Part shown: positions 1 through 9,007 of the stretch, piece after piece | How the letters are laid out: the number at the start of each line of letters is the position of its first letter | Numbering within the stretch: the first letter of the stretch is position 1 | Origin: Exiguobacterium aurantiacum | GTDB lineage: Bacteria > Bacillota > Bacilli > Exiguobacteriales > Exiguobacteriaceae | Direction of reading: 5' to 3' | DNA length: 64,000 nt | Assembly (NCBI RefSeq): GCF_001766415.1 | Contig: NZ_MKXO01000003.1 | Location: forward strand, 62,001-126,000 | Notes under the pieces: model-generated | What the model was told of the DNA's origin: nothing | What the model saw: only the letters and a program-made list of their open reading frames with translations | Databases searched by the model: none | Translations under genes and position numbers: made by a program

Positions 1-813
<813 letters not shown>

Positions 814-912
814 TCAGATCTGACGTCATCATCGTACCTTGTCCCGCCGCCTGTGCCTATCCATGATATGATTAAAATATGCACAATCTTGCTATTATAA
901 AGGAGTAATTCG

Positions 913-1692
913 ATGGAAATCGGCTTTTGTGGCTATTCGTATCACACAGCAGCATATACTTTTCCGTTCGCCAACCGGTTGGACACGTACTTGATCCGCT
1001 TGCAGACTGAAGGGTCGGCCCGAATCCTCGTCAACGGGGAGACATACGTCGCGTACCCCGGCGATCTGTTGCTCGTCAAACCGGGTGACTACTATGAGTT
1101 GAATATCGATACCCCGGCGAGTGGCGACTATCATTTGTTCTGCGCTGGTCCGACGCTCGACACCTGGTGGTCGACGACTACCCGCTCACGGCTCACCACG
1201 ATCTCGATTGACCCTCGCCTCCTCTCGCTTTGGCAACACGTCACGGAAGAGGCACGACGACCGACCGATGAACAGAGCACTGCGTTGATCGAGAAGTTGA
1301 TCGAGGCGCTTCTGCTCATGCTCGACCGATCGATGCGAGACGTCCGGACGAATGTACGTCCCCCGGTCGTGTCTCGCATGATGCGTTATATAGAAGGAAA
1401 CGTCACCGCCGACTTCAAAATTGCCGACGTCGCCGCTGCCGTCGGCTTGAGCATATCGCGGACCGTGCACCTCTTTAAGGAAGTGACCGGGATGACGATC
1501 ATCGAGTACGCGCACACGATCCGGCTTCAGCTCGCCGAAGAGCAAATGCGGTATACACAACATTCGCTCGAACGGATCGCCGAGCTGTCCGGGTTTCGAA
1601 CGTATCCTTATTTCCACCGGATTTTTAAACGGAAATATGGCGTCGCACCAGGGGTTTACCGCACACTTCAACAAAAAAACGAAAAAAAATAA
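913..1692 (+). CDS. AraC family transcriptional regulator
   Basis: DNA-binding regulator of 259 residues. The N-terminal half (about 1-130) looks like the AraC-type cupin ligand-binding fold (EGSARILVNGETYVAYPGD, LLVKPGDYYELN). The C-terminal ~100 residues hold two helix-turn-helix motifs, with KIADVAAAVGLSISRTVHLFKEVTGMTIIEY and the signature SGFRTYPYFHRIFKRKYGVAPG. A good AAAGGAG site precedes the ATG. It is divergently arranged with the alpha-glucosidase at 1-789, so a role as a sugar-responsive activator of that gene is likely but inferred. The 123-base intergenic space holds both promoters; I could not place them with confidence. Confidence 0.9.
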   Translation: MEIGFCGYSYHTAAYTFPFANRLDTYLIRLQTEGSARILVNGETYVAYPGDLLLVKPGDYYELNIDTPASGDYHLFCAGPTLDTWWSTTTRSRLTTISIDPRLLSLWQHVTEEARRPTDEQSTALIEKLIEALLLMLDRSMRDVRTNVRPPVVSRMMRYIEGNVTADFKIADVAAAVGLSISRTVHLFKEVTGMTIIEYAHTIRLQLAEEQMRYTQHSLERIAELSGFRTYPYFHRIFKRKYGVAPGVYRTLQQKNEKK

Positions 1693-1775
1693 TCAAAAAG
1701 TGATCCATTTTTTGAATCGCTCCGTTAGATGGGTGTAAACAACGACAACCACTCACAAAAAAGGAGCGATTGAAC

Positions 1776-3116
1776 ATGAAGAAAAAAACAATGAACAAAT
1801 TTGTAGCACCGGCACTGGCACTGGGGTTACTCGTACCATTGAACGCACAGGCAGCTGACCACTCTCCAACAGCGAGCACACCAGCTGGAGACCTTCGTGC
1901 CACGCTCGACCAATTACTATCTGAGCATTATGTCTTAGCCGTCACATCGATGATGAAAGCTTACGACGGGGCACCGGATGCCGAAGTCGCAATGAAAGCA
2001 CTCGATCAAAACGCGCTTGACATGACGCCAGCCATCGCCTCAATCTACGGCGATGAAGGCGCGGCTCAGTTCGAAGACATCTTCGCCGGCCATAACGACT
2101 ACTCGGCTGACTTCGTCGAAGCTGCCAAGTCAGACGACAAAGAACTTCGTGCCGATGCTGAAGCCGAAGTCGATGAGTTCGTCGAAGAGTTCTCGACATT
2201 CCTCGATGCTGCGACAGAAGGCAACTTACCGAAAGAAGCAGCCGCTGACGTCCTTGAACTTCACGAAGACCAAGTTCTCTCAGTGTTTGATAACTACGTC
2301 GCCGGTGACTACGAGTCGGCTTACATGACATACCGTGAAGGCTACAAGCTCATGTTCGACATCAGTAAAGCCCTCTCAGGAGCGGTCGTCACGCAAATGC
2401 CTGACAAATTCCCGACACCTGCTGACACGCCAGCTGTAGAGCTTCGTTCGACATTGAACAGTCTCGCCGGTGAACACTTCGCCCTCGCTGCGATCGGCAT
2501 GCAAAAAGGCTACGACAAAGCGGAAGATTTCGACTACGTCAGCTGGGCTGAAGATCAAAACACGCTCGACTTTAAAGCAGCCATCGGTTCGGTCTACGGT
2601 GACGAAGGTGCGGCTCAGTTTGAAAAAGTATGGAACGGAAACCACATCACAGCACAAGGTGACATCGTCGCAGCAACACTTGAAGGCGACGAAGCTAAAA
2701 TCGAAGAAGCACGCATGAAACTCGATCAGTTCGCTGTCGACTTCAGTACGTTCCTCGATGCGGCGACAGAAGGCAACTTGCCACAAGCGGCCGGTCAAGA
2801 AGCGATCATGCAACATGAGGCACTCGTGCTCCAAACGTTCGATCAATATGTAGCCGGTGACGCAGATGCAGCTTGGATGTCATTCCGTGAAGGATACGCG
2901 TTCATGTTCGGTGTTGGTGAAACACTCGGTAACGCGATCGTGACACAAATGCCTGACAAGTTCGCTGAAACAGCAATGCCGGAAGCGATGCCTGAAACAG
3001 GTCTCGGTGGTGCACAAGCACAATCAATGAATACTCTTTACGCTGGCCTTGCTATACTTGGCGGAATCATGCTCGCCTTTGTTACGCTTCGCAACCGTAA
3101 AGTATCAGAACAATAA
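1776..3116 (+). CDS. Secreted two-repeat surface protein with sortase-type anchor
   Basis: Exported protein of 446 residues. A signal peptide (about 1-27, ending LNAQAA) is followed by two copies of a ~175-residue mostly helical domain. Each copy starts LR(A/S)TL and ends AVVTQMPDKF, and both share YGDEGAAQFE, FSTFLDAATEGNLP and (S/T)(Y/F)REGY. Conserved His/Glu positions (EH near the start, an Asn-His pair mid-domain, HE near the end) would suit a metal- or haem-binding helical bundle, but this is inference. The C-terminus has MPETG, a hydrophobic stretch and a basic tail (RNRK), a variant LPXTG anchor. The ATG at 1776 is chosen because AAGGAG lies nine bases upstream; a TTG at 1770 is too close. 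The next gene is a sortase, probably dedicated to this substrate. Domain function not recognised. Confidence 0.8.
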   Translation: MKKKTMNKFVAPALALGLLVPLNAQAADHSPTASTPAGDLRATLDQLLSEHYVLAVTSMMKAYDGAPDAEVAMKALDQNALDMTPAIASIYGDEGAAQFEDIFAGHNDYSADFVEAAKSDDKELRADAEAEVDEFVEEFSTFLDAATEGNLPKEAAADVLELHEDQVLSVFDNYVAGDYESAYMTYREGYKLMFDISKALSGAVVTQMPDKFPTPADTPAVELRSTLNSLAGEHFALAAIGMQKGYDKAEDFDYVSWAEDQNTLDFKAAIGSVYGDEGAAQFEKVWNGNHITAQGDIVAATLEGDEAKIEEARMKLDQFAVDFSTFLDAATEGNLPQAAGQEAIMQHEALVLQTFDQYVAGDADAAWMSFREGYAFMFGVGETLGNAIVTQMPDKFAETAMPEAMPETGLGGAQAQSMNTLYAGLAILGGIMLAFVTLRNRKVSEQ

Positions 3117-3134
3117 ACTAAAGGAGAGAGCCCA

Positions 3135-4031
3135 ATGAACAAGCGCCATTTGTTTTTGGCGCTCTCTCTATTTTGTTTTGGCTTCTGGTCGTGGACGAGC
3201 GCTCAAGAATCATCGTCGCCACCTGTAGAAGAAAAACAAATAGAGGAGAGCCCAGATTTATCGGCTGAATTCTCACTTCTACAGGAAGAGGTGAAGAAAC
3301 TTCGTTTAGCCGAGGAAGAGGAAAGCACTAAAGCCGCGACACCCGTCCGCATCCAAATTCCGAGCATCAATGTCGACACCGCGATTGAACAAGTTGGCGT
3401 GCTCGATAACGGACAGATGGGCGTACCCGTTGACGAGAATCAAGTCGGCTGGTTCGAACCCGGTGTCAAACCAGGCAGTAAAGGCAACGCCGTCGTCGCC
3501 GGACACGTTGATAGTAAGACGGGGCCCGCCGTCTTTTATGAACTCGATCAACTGAAGACAGGCGATGACGTGTCGATTATCGACGAGAACGGCAACACGC
3601 TGCGATTTCGTGTCACAAAAACAGAGAGTTATGACACGAAAAATGCCCCGATCGACGAGATTTTTGGCACCACGTCAAATCGCAACTTGAACTTGATCAC
3701 GTGTTCCGGTACGTTCGGGGACGGCGGTTATGACCAACGTTTCGTCGTTTACACGGAGCTTGTCGATAGCGAGATCAAGTCGACAGTCGAACTCGACGCC
3801 CCGACGAACGTCACGTTAAGCGGTAACCTGCTCACATGGCACGCGGTCCGTGACGATGCCGTCATCGGCTACCGTGTCTATGAAGTCATCGACGGGAACG
3901 CGACACGTATCGAGAGCGTCCCGTCACACGCCCGGAAGAGTGTTGAAGTCACGAACGGGCAGGCAACGTATTACGTGACGGCGATCGACCGGCTTGGAAA
4001 TGAGTCGAAGCCGTCTCAGACAGCGAAGTAG
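3135..4031 (+). CDS. Class F-like sortase with C-terminal fibronectin-like domain
   Basis: Cysteine transpeptidase of 298 residues, expected to anchor the adjacent MPETG protein to the cell surface. It has an N-terminal signal/anchor segment (about 4-24), an acidic linker, and a sortase domain (about 70-220) with RIQIPSINVDTAIEQVG, catalytic His in VVAGHVDS, catalytic Cys in LITCSG and catalytic Arg in YDQRFVVYTEL. This compact pattern fits the class F/E sortases. Residues about 222-298 resemble a fibronectin type III domain (LDAPTNVTLSG, GYRVYEV, YYVTAIDRLGNESKPS), which is unusual for a sortase. It follows the substrate gene by 18 bases with AAAGGAGAG before the ATG and ends in a terminator. 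Confidence 0.85.
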   Translation: MNKRHLFLALSLFCFGFWSWTSAQESSSPPVEEKQIEESPDLSAEFSLLQEEVKKLRLAEEEESTKAATPVRIQIPSINVDTAIEQVGVLDNGQMGVPVDENQVGWFEPGVKPGSKGNAVVAGHVDSKTGPAVFYELDQLKTGDDVSIIDENGNTLRFRVTKTESYDTKNAPIDEIFGTTSNRNLNLITCSGTFGDGGYDQRFVVYTELVDSEIKSTVELDAPTNVTLSGNLLTWHAVRDDAVIGYRVYEVIDGNATRIESVPSHARKSVEVTNGQATYYVTAIDRLGNESKPSQTAK

Positions 4032-4040
4032 ACACGAAAC

Positions 4041-4075
4041 GCCCTTGGATAAAAAATCTAAGGGCATTTTTTCTG
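4041..4075 (+). terminator. Rho-independent terminator after the sortase gene
   Basis: GCCCTTgGAT, an A-rich loop and ATCtAAGGGC form a stem followed by ATTTTTTCT. It closes the surface protein-sortase operon. Confidence 0.85.
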
Positions 4076-4136
4076 TTTTCCATATATAGTGAATGTAGCA
4101 AAAAATACATAGATTTAGGATAAGGAGTTTCAAGTC

Positions 4137-4583
4137 ATGAGGACTCGACTTTCACAACCATTCGCAAATCAGTTAAAGAGAAGAATTCGCACCATTTGGG
4201 GTGTGAACGATTCGTATTATTGGTACCCTCTTTCCACTTCTCCTCGACTCGATGTGATTGCATTCGACAGCGATTATATTGAAGATGTTGATCAAAAAAT
4301 CGAAGAAATCCGCCAATGGGTATGGGACCAAGGGACGGAGCTTATATTTGAACTGCATGAGGACCGTACACTATGGCAAATCGACACCGCTTCATTAGAT
4401 CCTTGTTATGAAGGTCATTATTTAGAACGCTATTGGTTTGACCAAAAAATGAACTGGATCATTTATGCGTCCCACGAAAGTACAATTAGCTTTGGTGGGC
4501 ATGGATTGATCACATCACTCCAGTCCTACTGGTCGGATTGGCAGGAGCATCTGTCCGTTTTAGACAATCGATTTTTTGAGTAA
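4137..4583 (+). CDS. Hypothetical protein, 148 residues
   Basis: I do not recognise this protein. It is a soluble, Trp- and Tyr-rich sequence with no signal peptide or membrane segment; motifs such as YYWYPLSTSPRLDVIAFDSDY, LDPCYEGHYLERYWFD and MNWIIYASHESTISFGGHGL are typical of small cytosolic proteins often found near immunity or SMI1/KNR4-like families, but no assignment is made. ATAAGGAG at proper spacing supports the ATG. The gene stands alone between two terminators and faces the iron transport operon. Its coding frame is well supported by length and codon use. Confidence 0.7.
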   Translation: MRTRLSQPFANQLKRRIRTIWGVNDSYYWYPLSTSPRLDVIAFDSDYIEDVDQKIEEIRQWVWDQGTELIFELHEDRTLWQIDTASLDPCYEGHYLERYWFDQKMNWIIYASHESTISFGGHGLITSLQSYWSDWQEHLSVLDNRFFE

Positions 4584-4590
4584 TGAACTT

Positions 4591-4631
4591 CACAAAAAAA
4601 AGACGCACCCATTTTTGATCAATGAGTGCGC
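4591..4631 (-). terminator. Terminator of the iron transporter operon
   Basis: Read on the minus strand, GCGCAC..ATT pairs with AAT..GTGCGT and is followed by a run of eight T. It ends fbpC and also lies just after the stop of the convergent gene at 4583. Confidence 0.8.
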
Positions 4632-4636
4632 CGTAC

Positions 4637-5344
4637 TTACACAAAGCAAGGAATCTGCGGGTTGAACGTCTTGTTGTTCTCCGTCATGACCTGCTTTTTA
4701 ATTTTGCCTTCTCCGAGATAGACGATACGGTCGGCGAGCGCTTCCGCGTCTTCCTCGTCGTGCGTGACAAAGATCGTCGTCGTGCCCGTCTGTTTGAGGA
4801 GACGGCGCAAGTCGTCGCGGATCCGGTGTTGGAGCGACGTGTCCAAGTTACTGAACGGCTCGTCTAAGATCAAGAGGGACGGCTTCGGTGCGAGCGCACG
4901 CGCAAGCGCGACACGCTGCTGCTGACCGCCGCTCAGCTCATACGGGTAGCGATGCCGGAACTCAGATAAGTTCACGAGCGTGAGCATCTCCTCGACCCGT
5001 TCGTTCCGCTCCTTCCGGCTGAGCTTATGGAGGCCGAAGCGGATGTTCTTCTCAACGGTCATGTGCGGGAAGAGCGCATAGTCTTGAAACACCATGCCGA
5101 CGCCGCGTTGTTCGGGCGGCATAAACTGGCAGTCGTCACAACAGACGCAATCGTTGACGACGACGACGCCTTGATTTGGCATCTCGAGACCGGCGATGAG
5201 GCGCAAGATCGTACTTTTCCCCGAACCGCTGTCGCCGAGGAGGGATACGATTTCGCCTTTCGAGATCGAGAGCGAGAACCCTTTGATCGTCTCTGCTTCT
5301 GCACCTTTATAGCTGAAGTGTAAATCGTTGATTTGAACAAACAT
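4637..5344 (-). CDS. fbpC: Ferric iron ABC transporter, ATP-binding subunit
   Basis: ATPase of a binding-protein-dependent Fe(III) importer. The 235 residues contain Walker A GDSGSGKST, the Q-loop region VFQDYALFPHMTV, signature LSGGQQQRVALARAL and Walker B LLILDEPFSNLD, then the H-loop FVTHDEEDA. It is short for the FbpC/PotA-like family (usually ~350), lacking the C-terminal regulatory OB/TOBE domain. The ATG overlaps the permease stop by one base (TAATG), so translation is coupled. An alternative substrate such as thiamine is less likely because the operon is behind Fur boxes. Confidence 0.9.
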   Translation of the reverse strand: MFVQINDLHFSYKGAEAETIKGFSLSISKGEIVSLLGDSGSGKSTILRLIAGLEMPNQGVVVVNDCVCCDDCQFMPPEQRGVGMVFQDYALFPHMTVEKNIRFGLHKLSRKERNERVEEMLTLVNLSEFRHRYPYELSGGQQQRVALARALAPKPSLLILDEPFSNLDTSLQHRIRDDLRRLLKQTGTTTIFVTHDEEDAEALADRIVYLGEGKIKKQVMTENNKTFNPQIPCFV

Positions 5345-6981
5345 TAGTCGGCCTCCTTATCAAGCACCTTATGGAACACAAAGATTAACAATCCGCTCAT
5401 GAGAACGATGACGATCGACGCGAGCGCCGCTTCGTGAATCTTCTCATCACTGACATATTTGAACGCCTGCGTCGCAAGCGTCGAGAAGTTGAACGGCTGC
5501 AAGAACAGCGTCAGCGGCAACTCTTTCATAATATCGATGAAGACGAGGATGAACGCGCTCATGATCGCCCCTTTGATCATTGGGATATCGACCCGGAAGA
5601 ACGTCTGCACCGTGCCCCAACCGAGCATACGTGACGCTTCCGTGAACGACTTCCCGACTTTCTCGAATCCGCTCTCGATCGAGTTGTAACCGATGGCGAG
5701 GAAACGGATGACGTAGGCGAAGATGAGCATGATGAGCGTCGTCCGGAACACGAATGTCTGTCCGACATCGAGCGCGAGCGCTACTTTTAGCACCCATTCG
5801 TCTAATAGTAAGAACAACGTGATGACAGCGATGGCGATGGCCGCTCCCGGGATCGAGTAGCCGAGCGTCGTCACTTTCGAGATGACGCGCGTCATGTTCG
5901 ATGGGAACAACCGCGTATAGTTGGCGATAATGAGTGCGAATACGAGAATGATGATCGTCGCGATAAAGGCGACGCTCACCGTGTTCCAGACGAGGCGGAA
6001 AAATTCAGCCGTGAACACTTGCTCGAACGTCAAGAACGTCCAAGCGACGAGTTGGATGAACGGGATCGCGAAGGCGATGCCGAAGATCGTCGCCACGTAA
6101 CCGAACACGGCGTAACGATGCCAGCCGTTCAACGGTCTTGGCTTGAGCGGCTTCACTTTTGTCGTCGCATAGCTGAACTGCTTGCGGCCTCGGACGAGTC
6201 GTTCCGCCATCAAGATGGCGATGACGATGATCATGAGCGTGCCGGCAAGTTTTAGCGCTGAAGACGTGTCCTTCATACCGAACCACGTGCTGAAGATGGC
6301 CGTACTGAACGTCTGGATCCCGAAGTATTTGACGACGCCGTAGTCGTTCAACACTTCCATCAAGACGAGACTGACACCGCCGATGATGGCGACGCGCGAG
6401 ATCGGGATGACGACGGTGAAGAAGATATCCCACGACCCGCGTCCGAGGATGCGGGCGTTCTCGATCATCGACGACGACTGATTGTGTAGGAACGCGCGTG
6501 TGATCGTATAAATGTACGGATACAAGAACAACGTGAAGATGAAGATCGTCCCTTGGATCGTCATGATATTGAAGTACGTCTGATCCACGGTGATGCCAAA
6601 CTCGTTGCGCAGCGTCGTCTGGATGACACCGGTGTAGTTCAAGATGCCATGATACGTGTAAGCACCGATATACGGCGGGATTGCGAGCGGCAAGATGAGC
6701 GCCCATTTGAAGAATCGCCGTAACGGGAAGTCATACACCGTAACGAACCAAGCGAGGCTCGTTCCGATGATGGTCGTCAAGAAACCGGTCACGAGCATGA
6801 TGAACAACGTGTTCCTCACGTACGTCGGCAGCAGATATTCGCGGATGTGTTGCCAATTGTCATTGACCGGTGCGAACAGTTCTACTAAGACAACGATTCC
6901 TGGCAAGACGATAAACGACAACGCGATAAAGCTCAGGATGGACCATCCATTCAGTTGTCGTTTGATTGCATACCAGTTCAT
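5344..6981 (-). CDS. fbpB: Ferric iron ABC transporter, permease subunit
   Basis: Membrane permease of 545 residues with about twelve hydrophobic segments arranged as two homologous halves, as in SfuB/FbpB. Each half carries an EAA-like loop that contacts the ATPase: ENARILGRGSWDIFFTVVIPISR in the first half and TEASRMLGWGTVQTFFRVDIPMIK in the second. It is translationally coupled to fbpC and follows fbpA after a gap of 131 bases containing a terminator. Subunit stoichiometry is likely tuned by partial read-through of that terminator. Confidence 0.9.
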   Translation of the reverse strand: MNWYAIKRQLNGWSILSFIALSFIVLPGIVVLVELFAPVNDNWQHIREYLLPTYVRNTLFIMLVTGFLTTIIGTSLAWFVTVYDFPLRRFFKWALILPLAIPPYIGAYTYHGILNYTGVIQTTLRNEFGITVDQTYFNIMTIQGTIFIFTLFLYPYIYTITRAFLHNQSSSMIENARILGRGSWDIFFTVVIPISRVAIIGGVSLVLMEVLNDYGVVKYFGIQTFSTAIFSTWFGMKDTSSALKLAGTLMIIVIAILMAERLVRGRKQFSYATTKVKPLKPRPLNGWHRYAVFGYVATIFGIAFAIPFIQLVAWTFLTFEQVFTAEFFRLVWNTVSVAFIATIIILVFALIIANYTRLFPSNMTRVISKVTTLGYSIPGAAIAIAVITLFLLLDEWVLKVALALDVGQTFVFRTTLIMLIFAYVIRFLAIGYNSIESGFEKVGKSFTEASRMLGWGTVQTFFRVDIPMIKGAIMSAFILVFIDIMKELPLTLFLQPFNFSTLATQAFKYVSDEKIHEAALASIVIVLMSGLLIFVFHKVLDKEAD

Positions 6982-7071
6982 GTCTTACAGCTCCCGTTTC
7001 TTTCATTTACTTCCTGTCCCATCATATCAGTTTCATCGTCCCGGTCATACCTTTAGACTGTCAGGAAACGC

Positions 7072-7107
7072 AAAAACCTTCGGCCTGAACATGCGTTCAA
7101 GCCGAAG
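7072..7107 (-). terminator. Intra-operon terminator between fbpA and fbpB
   Basis: On the minus strand CTTCGGCtTGAAC pairs with GTTCAgGCCGAAGG around a GCAT loop, followed by TTTTTG. Lying inside an operon, it probably lets the binding protein be made in excess over the membrane and ATPase subunits. Confidence 0.8.
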
Positions 7108-7112
7108 TCGTC

Positions 7113-8183
7113 TTATTTCCAACCGGCTTCGTTGAAGATGCGGATGGCTTCTTGCTGATTTTCACCGAGAACAGATAGGTTGATGTCTTGCTCTTTGAAC
7201 TCACCCCATGATTTGAGGAGCTCGTTCGGCTCGACCGATTCGTTGACCGGGTACTCGTAGTTGGCGCTTGCGAACTGCTCTTGCGCTGACGGGTCAGACA
7301 TGAACTCCATGAGTTTCTTCGCGTTGTCAGAGTTCTTCGACGCTTTCGTCATCGCGATTCCAGAGATGTTGACGTGCGTACCTGTCGTGTCTTGGTTCGG
7401 GAAGAAGACACCGAGCGCTTCAGCGACTTTCTTCTCTTCCGCGTCTTCTGAGTTCAGCATGAGACCCATGTAGTACGTGTTCATGATGGCCACATCACCT
7501 TCACCGGCGACGACGGCTTTCGCTTGGTCACGGTCGTTCCCTTGTGGGTCACGTGCCATGTTGTTGACCATGCCTTCTGCCCATTCTTTCGCTTGGTCGA
7601 CGCCGTTCACTTCGATGAATGACGCGAGCAGCGAGATGTTGTACATGTTTTCAGATGGACGAACGAGTACTTTCCCATTCCACTGTTCTTCCGTGAGCGC
7701 TTCGTACGTCGACAAGTCTTCCGGCTTCACGCGATCTTTCGCGTAGACGATGACACGTGCACGCTTCGTGAGACCGAACCATTCTTTGTCCGTGTCACGG
7801 TATTTTTCTGGGATGTTCGACTCAAGCACATCGCTATCGACCGCTTGAAGATGCCCTGCTTCTTTTGCCTGGTGCAAGTTCCCGGCGTCAGCAGTAATAA
7901 AGAGATCCGCTTCCGTGTTCTCACCTTCTGTGTTCAAACGTTCAAGAAGTTCATCACCTTTTCCTTCGACGACGTTGACTTTCACGCCCGTCTCTTCTTC
8001 GAACTGTTTGTAGAGCTCTTTGTCGACATCGTAATGACGGCTCGAGTAGACGTTGACGACTTTTGATTCTTCTGCCGTCTCATTGTCCCCTGTAGTAGTC
8101 GTCTCTTCCGTGCTCGCGCAAGCCGCGAGCAGTGATGTCGTAAGTGCTGCCGAAAGTCCAAGTGCCATGTACTTTTTGTTCAT
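7113..8183 (-). CDS. fbpA: Ferric iron ABC transporter, substrate-binding lipoprotein
   Basis: Extracellular Fe(III)-binding lipoprotein of 356 residues. The N-terminus is a lipoprotein signal with lipobox LLAAC (Cys near residue 22), then an acidic linker. The mature domain shows the FbpA/FutA pattern: VNVYSSRHYDVDKELYKQFEEETGVKVNV, DLFITADAGNLHQAKEAG, VVAGEGDVAIMNTYY (the paired iron-ligand tyrosines) and YEYPVNESVEPN. GGGGGA precedes the ATG. Two Fur-type boxes lie just upstream, consistent with iron repression. Confidence 0.93.
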   Translation of the reverse strand: MNKKYMALGLSAALTTSLLAACASTEETTTTGDNETAEESKVVNVYSSRHYDVDKELYKQFEEETGVKVNVVEGKGDELLERLNTEGENTEADLFITADAGNLHQAKEAGHLQAVDSDVLESNIPEKYRDTDKEWFGLTKRARVIVYAKDRVKPEDLSTYEALTEEQWNGKVLVRPSENMYNISLLASFIEVNGVDQAKEWAEGMVNNMARDPQGNDRDQAKAVVAGEGDVAIMNTYYMGLMLNSEDAEEKKVAEALGVFFPNQDTTGTHVNISGIAMTKASKNSDNAKKLMEFMSDPSAQEQFASANYEYPVNESVEPNELLKSWGEFKEQDINLSVLGENQQEAIRIFNEAGWK

Positions 8184-8214
8184 TTATATTTCCCCCATGT
8201 TTTAGTCTCTTTGT

Positions 8215-8266
8215 TGGTAATGATAATTACTCTCAATCACTATAATCGATGATAATCATTCTCATG
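8215..8266 (-). promoter_or_regulatory. Two Fur boxes upstream of fbpA
   Basis: On the minus strand the block GAGAATGATTATCATCG (8248-8264 region) and the block TGAGAGTAATTATCATTACC (8216-8235) each match the Bacillales Fur operator TGATAATNATTATCA closely. They are 30-50 bases before the fbpA start, the position expected for iron-dependent repression. The pairing as a double operator is seen in sequence; binding by Fur is inferred. Confidence 0.8.
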
Positions 8267-8337
8267 TCAACCTTTTTTTTGAAAACGTTACCATTAGTTA
8301 TGTGTTTATAACTTAACAGTTTTGACGATATCATTTC

Positions 8338-8395
8338 TTGACTTCAAAATGATGAGGCGCCTATAGTTGAATTGAAAAGACCGTCTGGTCGGTAC
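8338..8395 (+). promoter_or_regulatory. Promoter and TetR-type operator of the repressor-RND operon
   Basis: A -35 TTGACT (8338-8343) and -10 TATAGT (8362-8367) are 18 bases apart. Just downstream is GACCGTCTGGTCGGTAC (8379-8395), in which ACCG and CGGT form an inverted repeat, the common ACCG-type operator of TetR repressors. The position between -10 and the TetR start suggests autorepression of the whole operon. Confidence 0.7.
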
Positions 8396-8411
8396 AGAAA
8401 GGAGTGAAGAA

Positions 8412-8978
8412 ATGACAAACCGATCAACTATCACGAAACAAAAACTGTTAGATGCCGCGACCGAGATCATCATGGAGCACGGAGTGCACCAACTGACATT
8501 AGAGGAAGTCGCAAAGACCGCTGGTGTCTCAAAAGGTGGCCTGTTGTATCATTATCCGTCGAAAGAAGCGCTTTTGACCGCCATCGTCGAACGGCTTCAA
8601 ACCGAACAAAACGATTTATACGAATCACTTCAGGCTGACGGCCACGGTCCGGTCGAGGCGTTCGTCCGCCTATTTGATGAGACGAAACTCTATCCGGAAC
8701 GCTCGCCAATTCATATCGATGCCGAGAAGATGATCGCCTTCTTGACGTTATTCGCCGTCGATCAAGCGTATGCCGACCGTTGGAAGCATGACCTCGACAC
8801 GTTCTTCGCCGAATTTCAACAGACGAGCGATCCCGTCGAGACGATGATCATCCGCTATGCCCTTGAAGGGATGATGATGTCCGAACACTTCAATGTCGGC
8901 GTCCCCCCTACCGCTTTAAAACAAGCCATTATCGCTCGACTCATCGAGCGCGCCCGACACATCGATTCGGGAAACTAG
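8412..8978 (+). CDS. TetR family transcriptional repressor
   Basis: Regulator of 188 residues. The N-terminal helix-turn-helix (about 9-55: KQKLLDAATEIIMEHGVHQLTLEEVAKTAG, VSKGGLLYHYPSKEALL) is typical for TetR. The C-terminal ligand domain has TMIIRYALEGMMMSEHFNVG, a hydrophobic tail common in regulators of drug or fatty acid pumps. AAAGGAG precedes the ATG. It ends 29 bases before the RND pump gene and probably represses it until a toxic ligand is bound. Confidence 0.92.
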   Translation: MTNRSTITKQKLLDAATEIIMEHGVHQLTLEEVAKTAGVSKGGLLYHYPSKEALLTAIVERLQTEQNDLYESLQADGHGPVEAFVRLFDETKLYPERSPIHIDAEKMIAFLTLFAVDQAYADRWKHDLDTFFAEFQQTSDPVETMIIRYALEGMMMSEHFNVGVPPTALKQAIIARLIERARHIDSGN

Positions 8979-9007
8979 ACTAATTTATTAGAGGAGAAAT
9001 GAACCCC

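Noticed and set aside
8280-8293. cre-like site between fbpA and the TetR gene
   Set aside because: TGAAAACGTTACCA has one mismatch at a fixed position and neither neighbour is a carbon catabolic gene.
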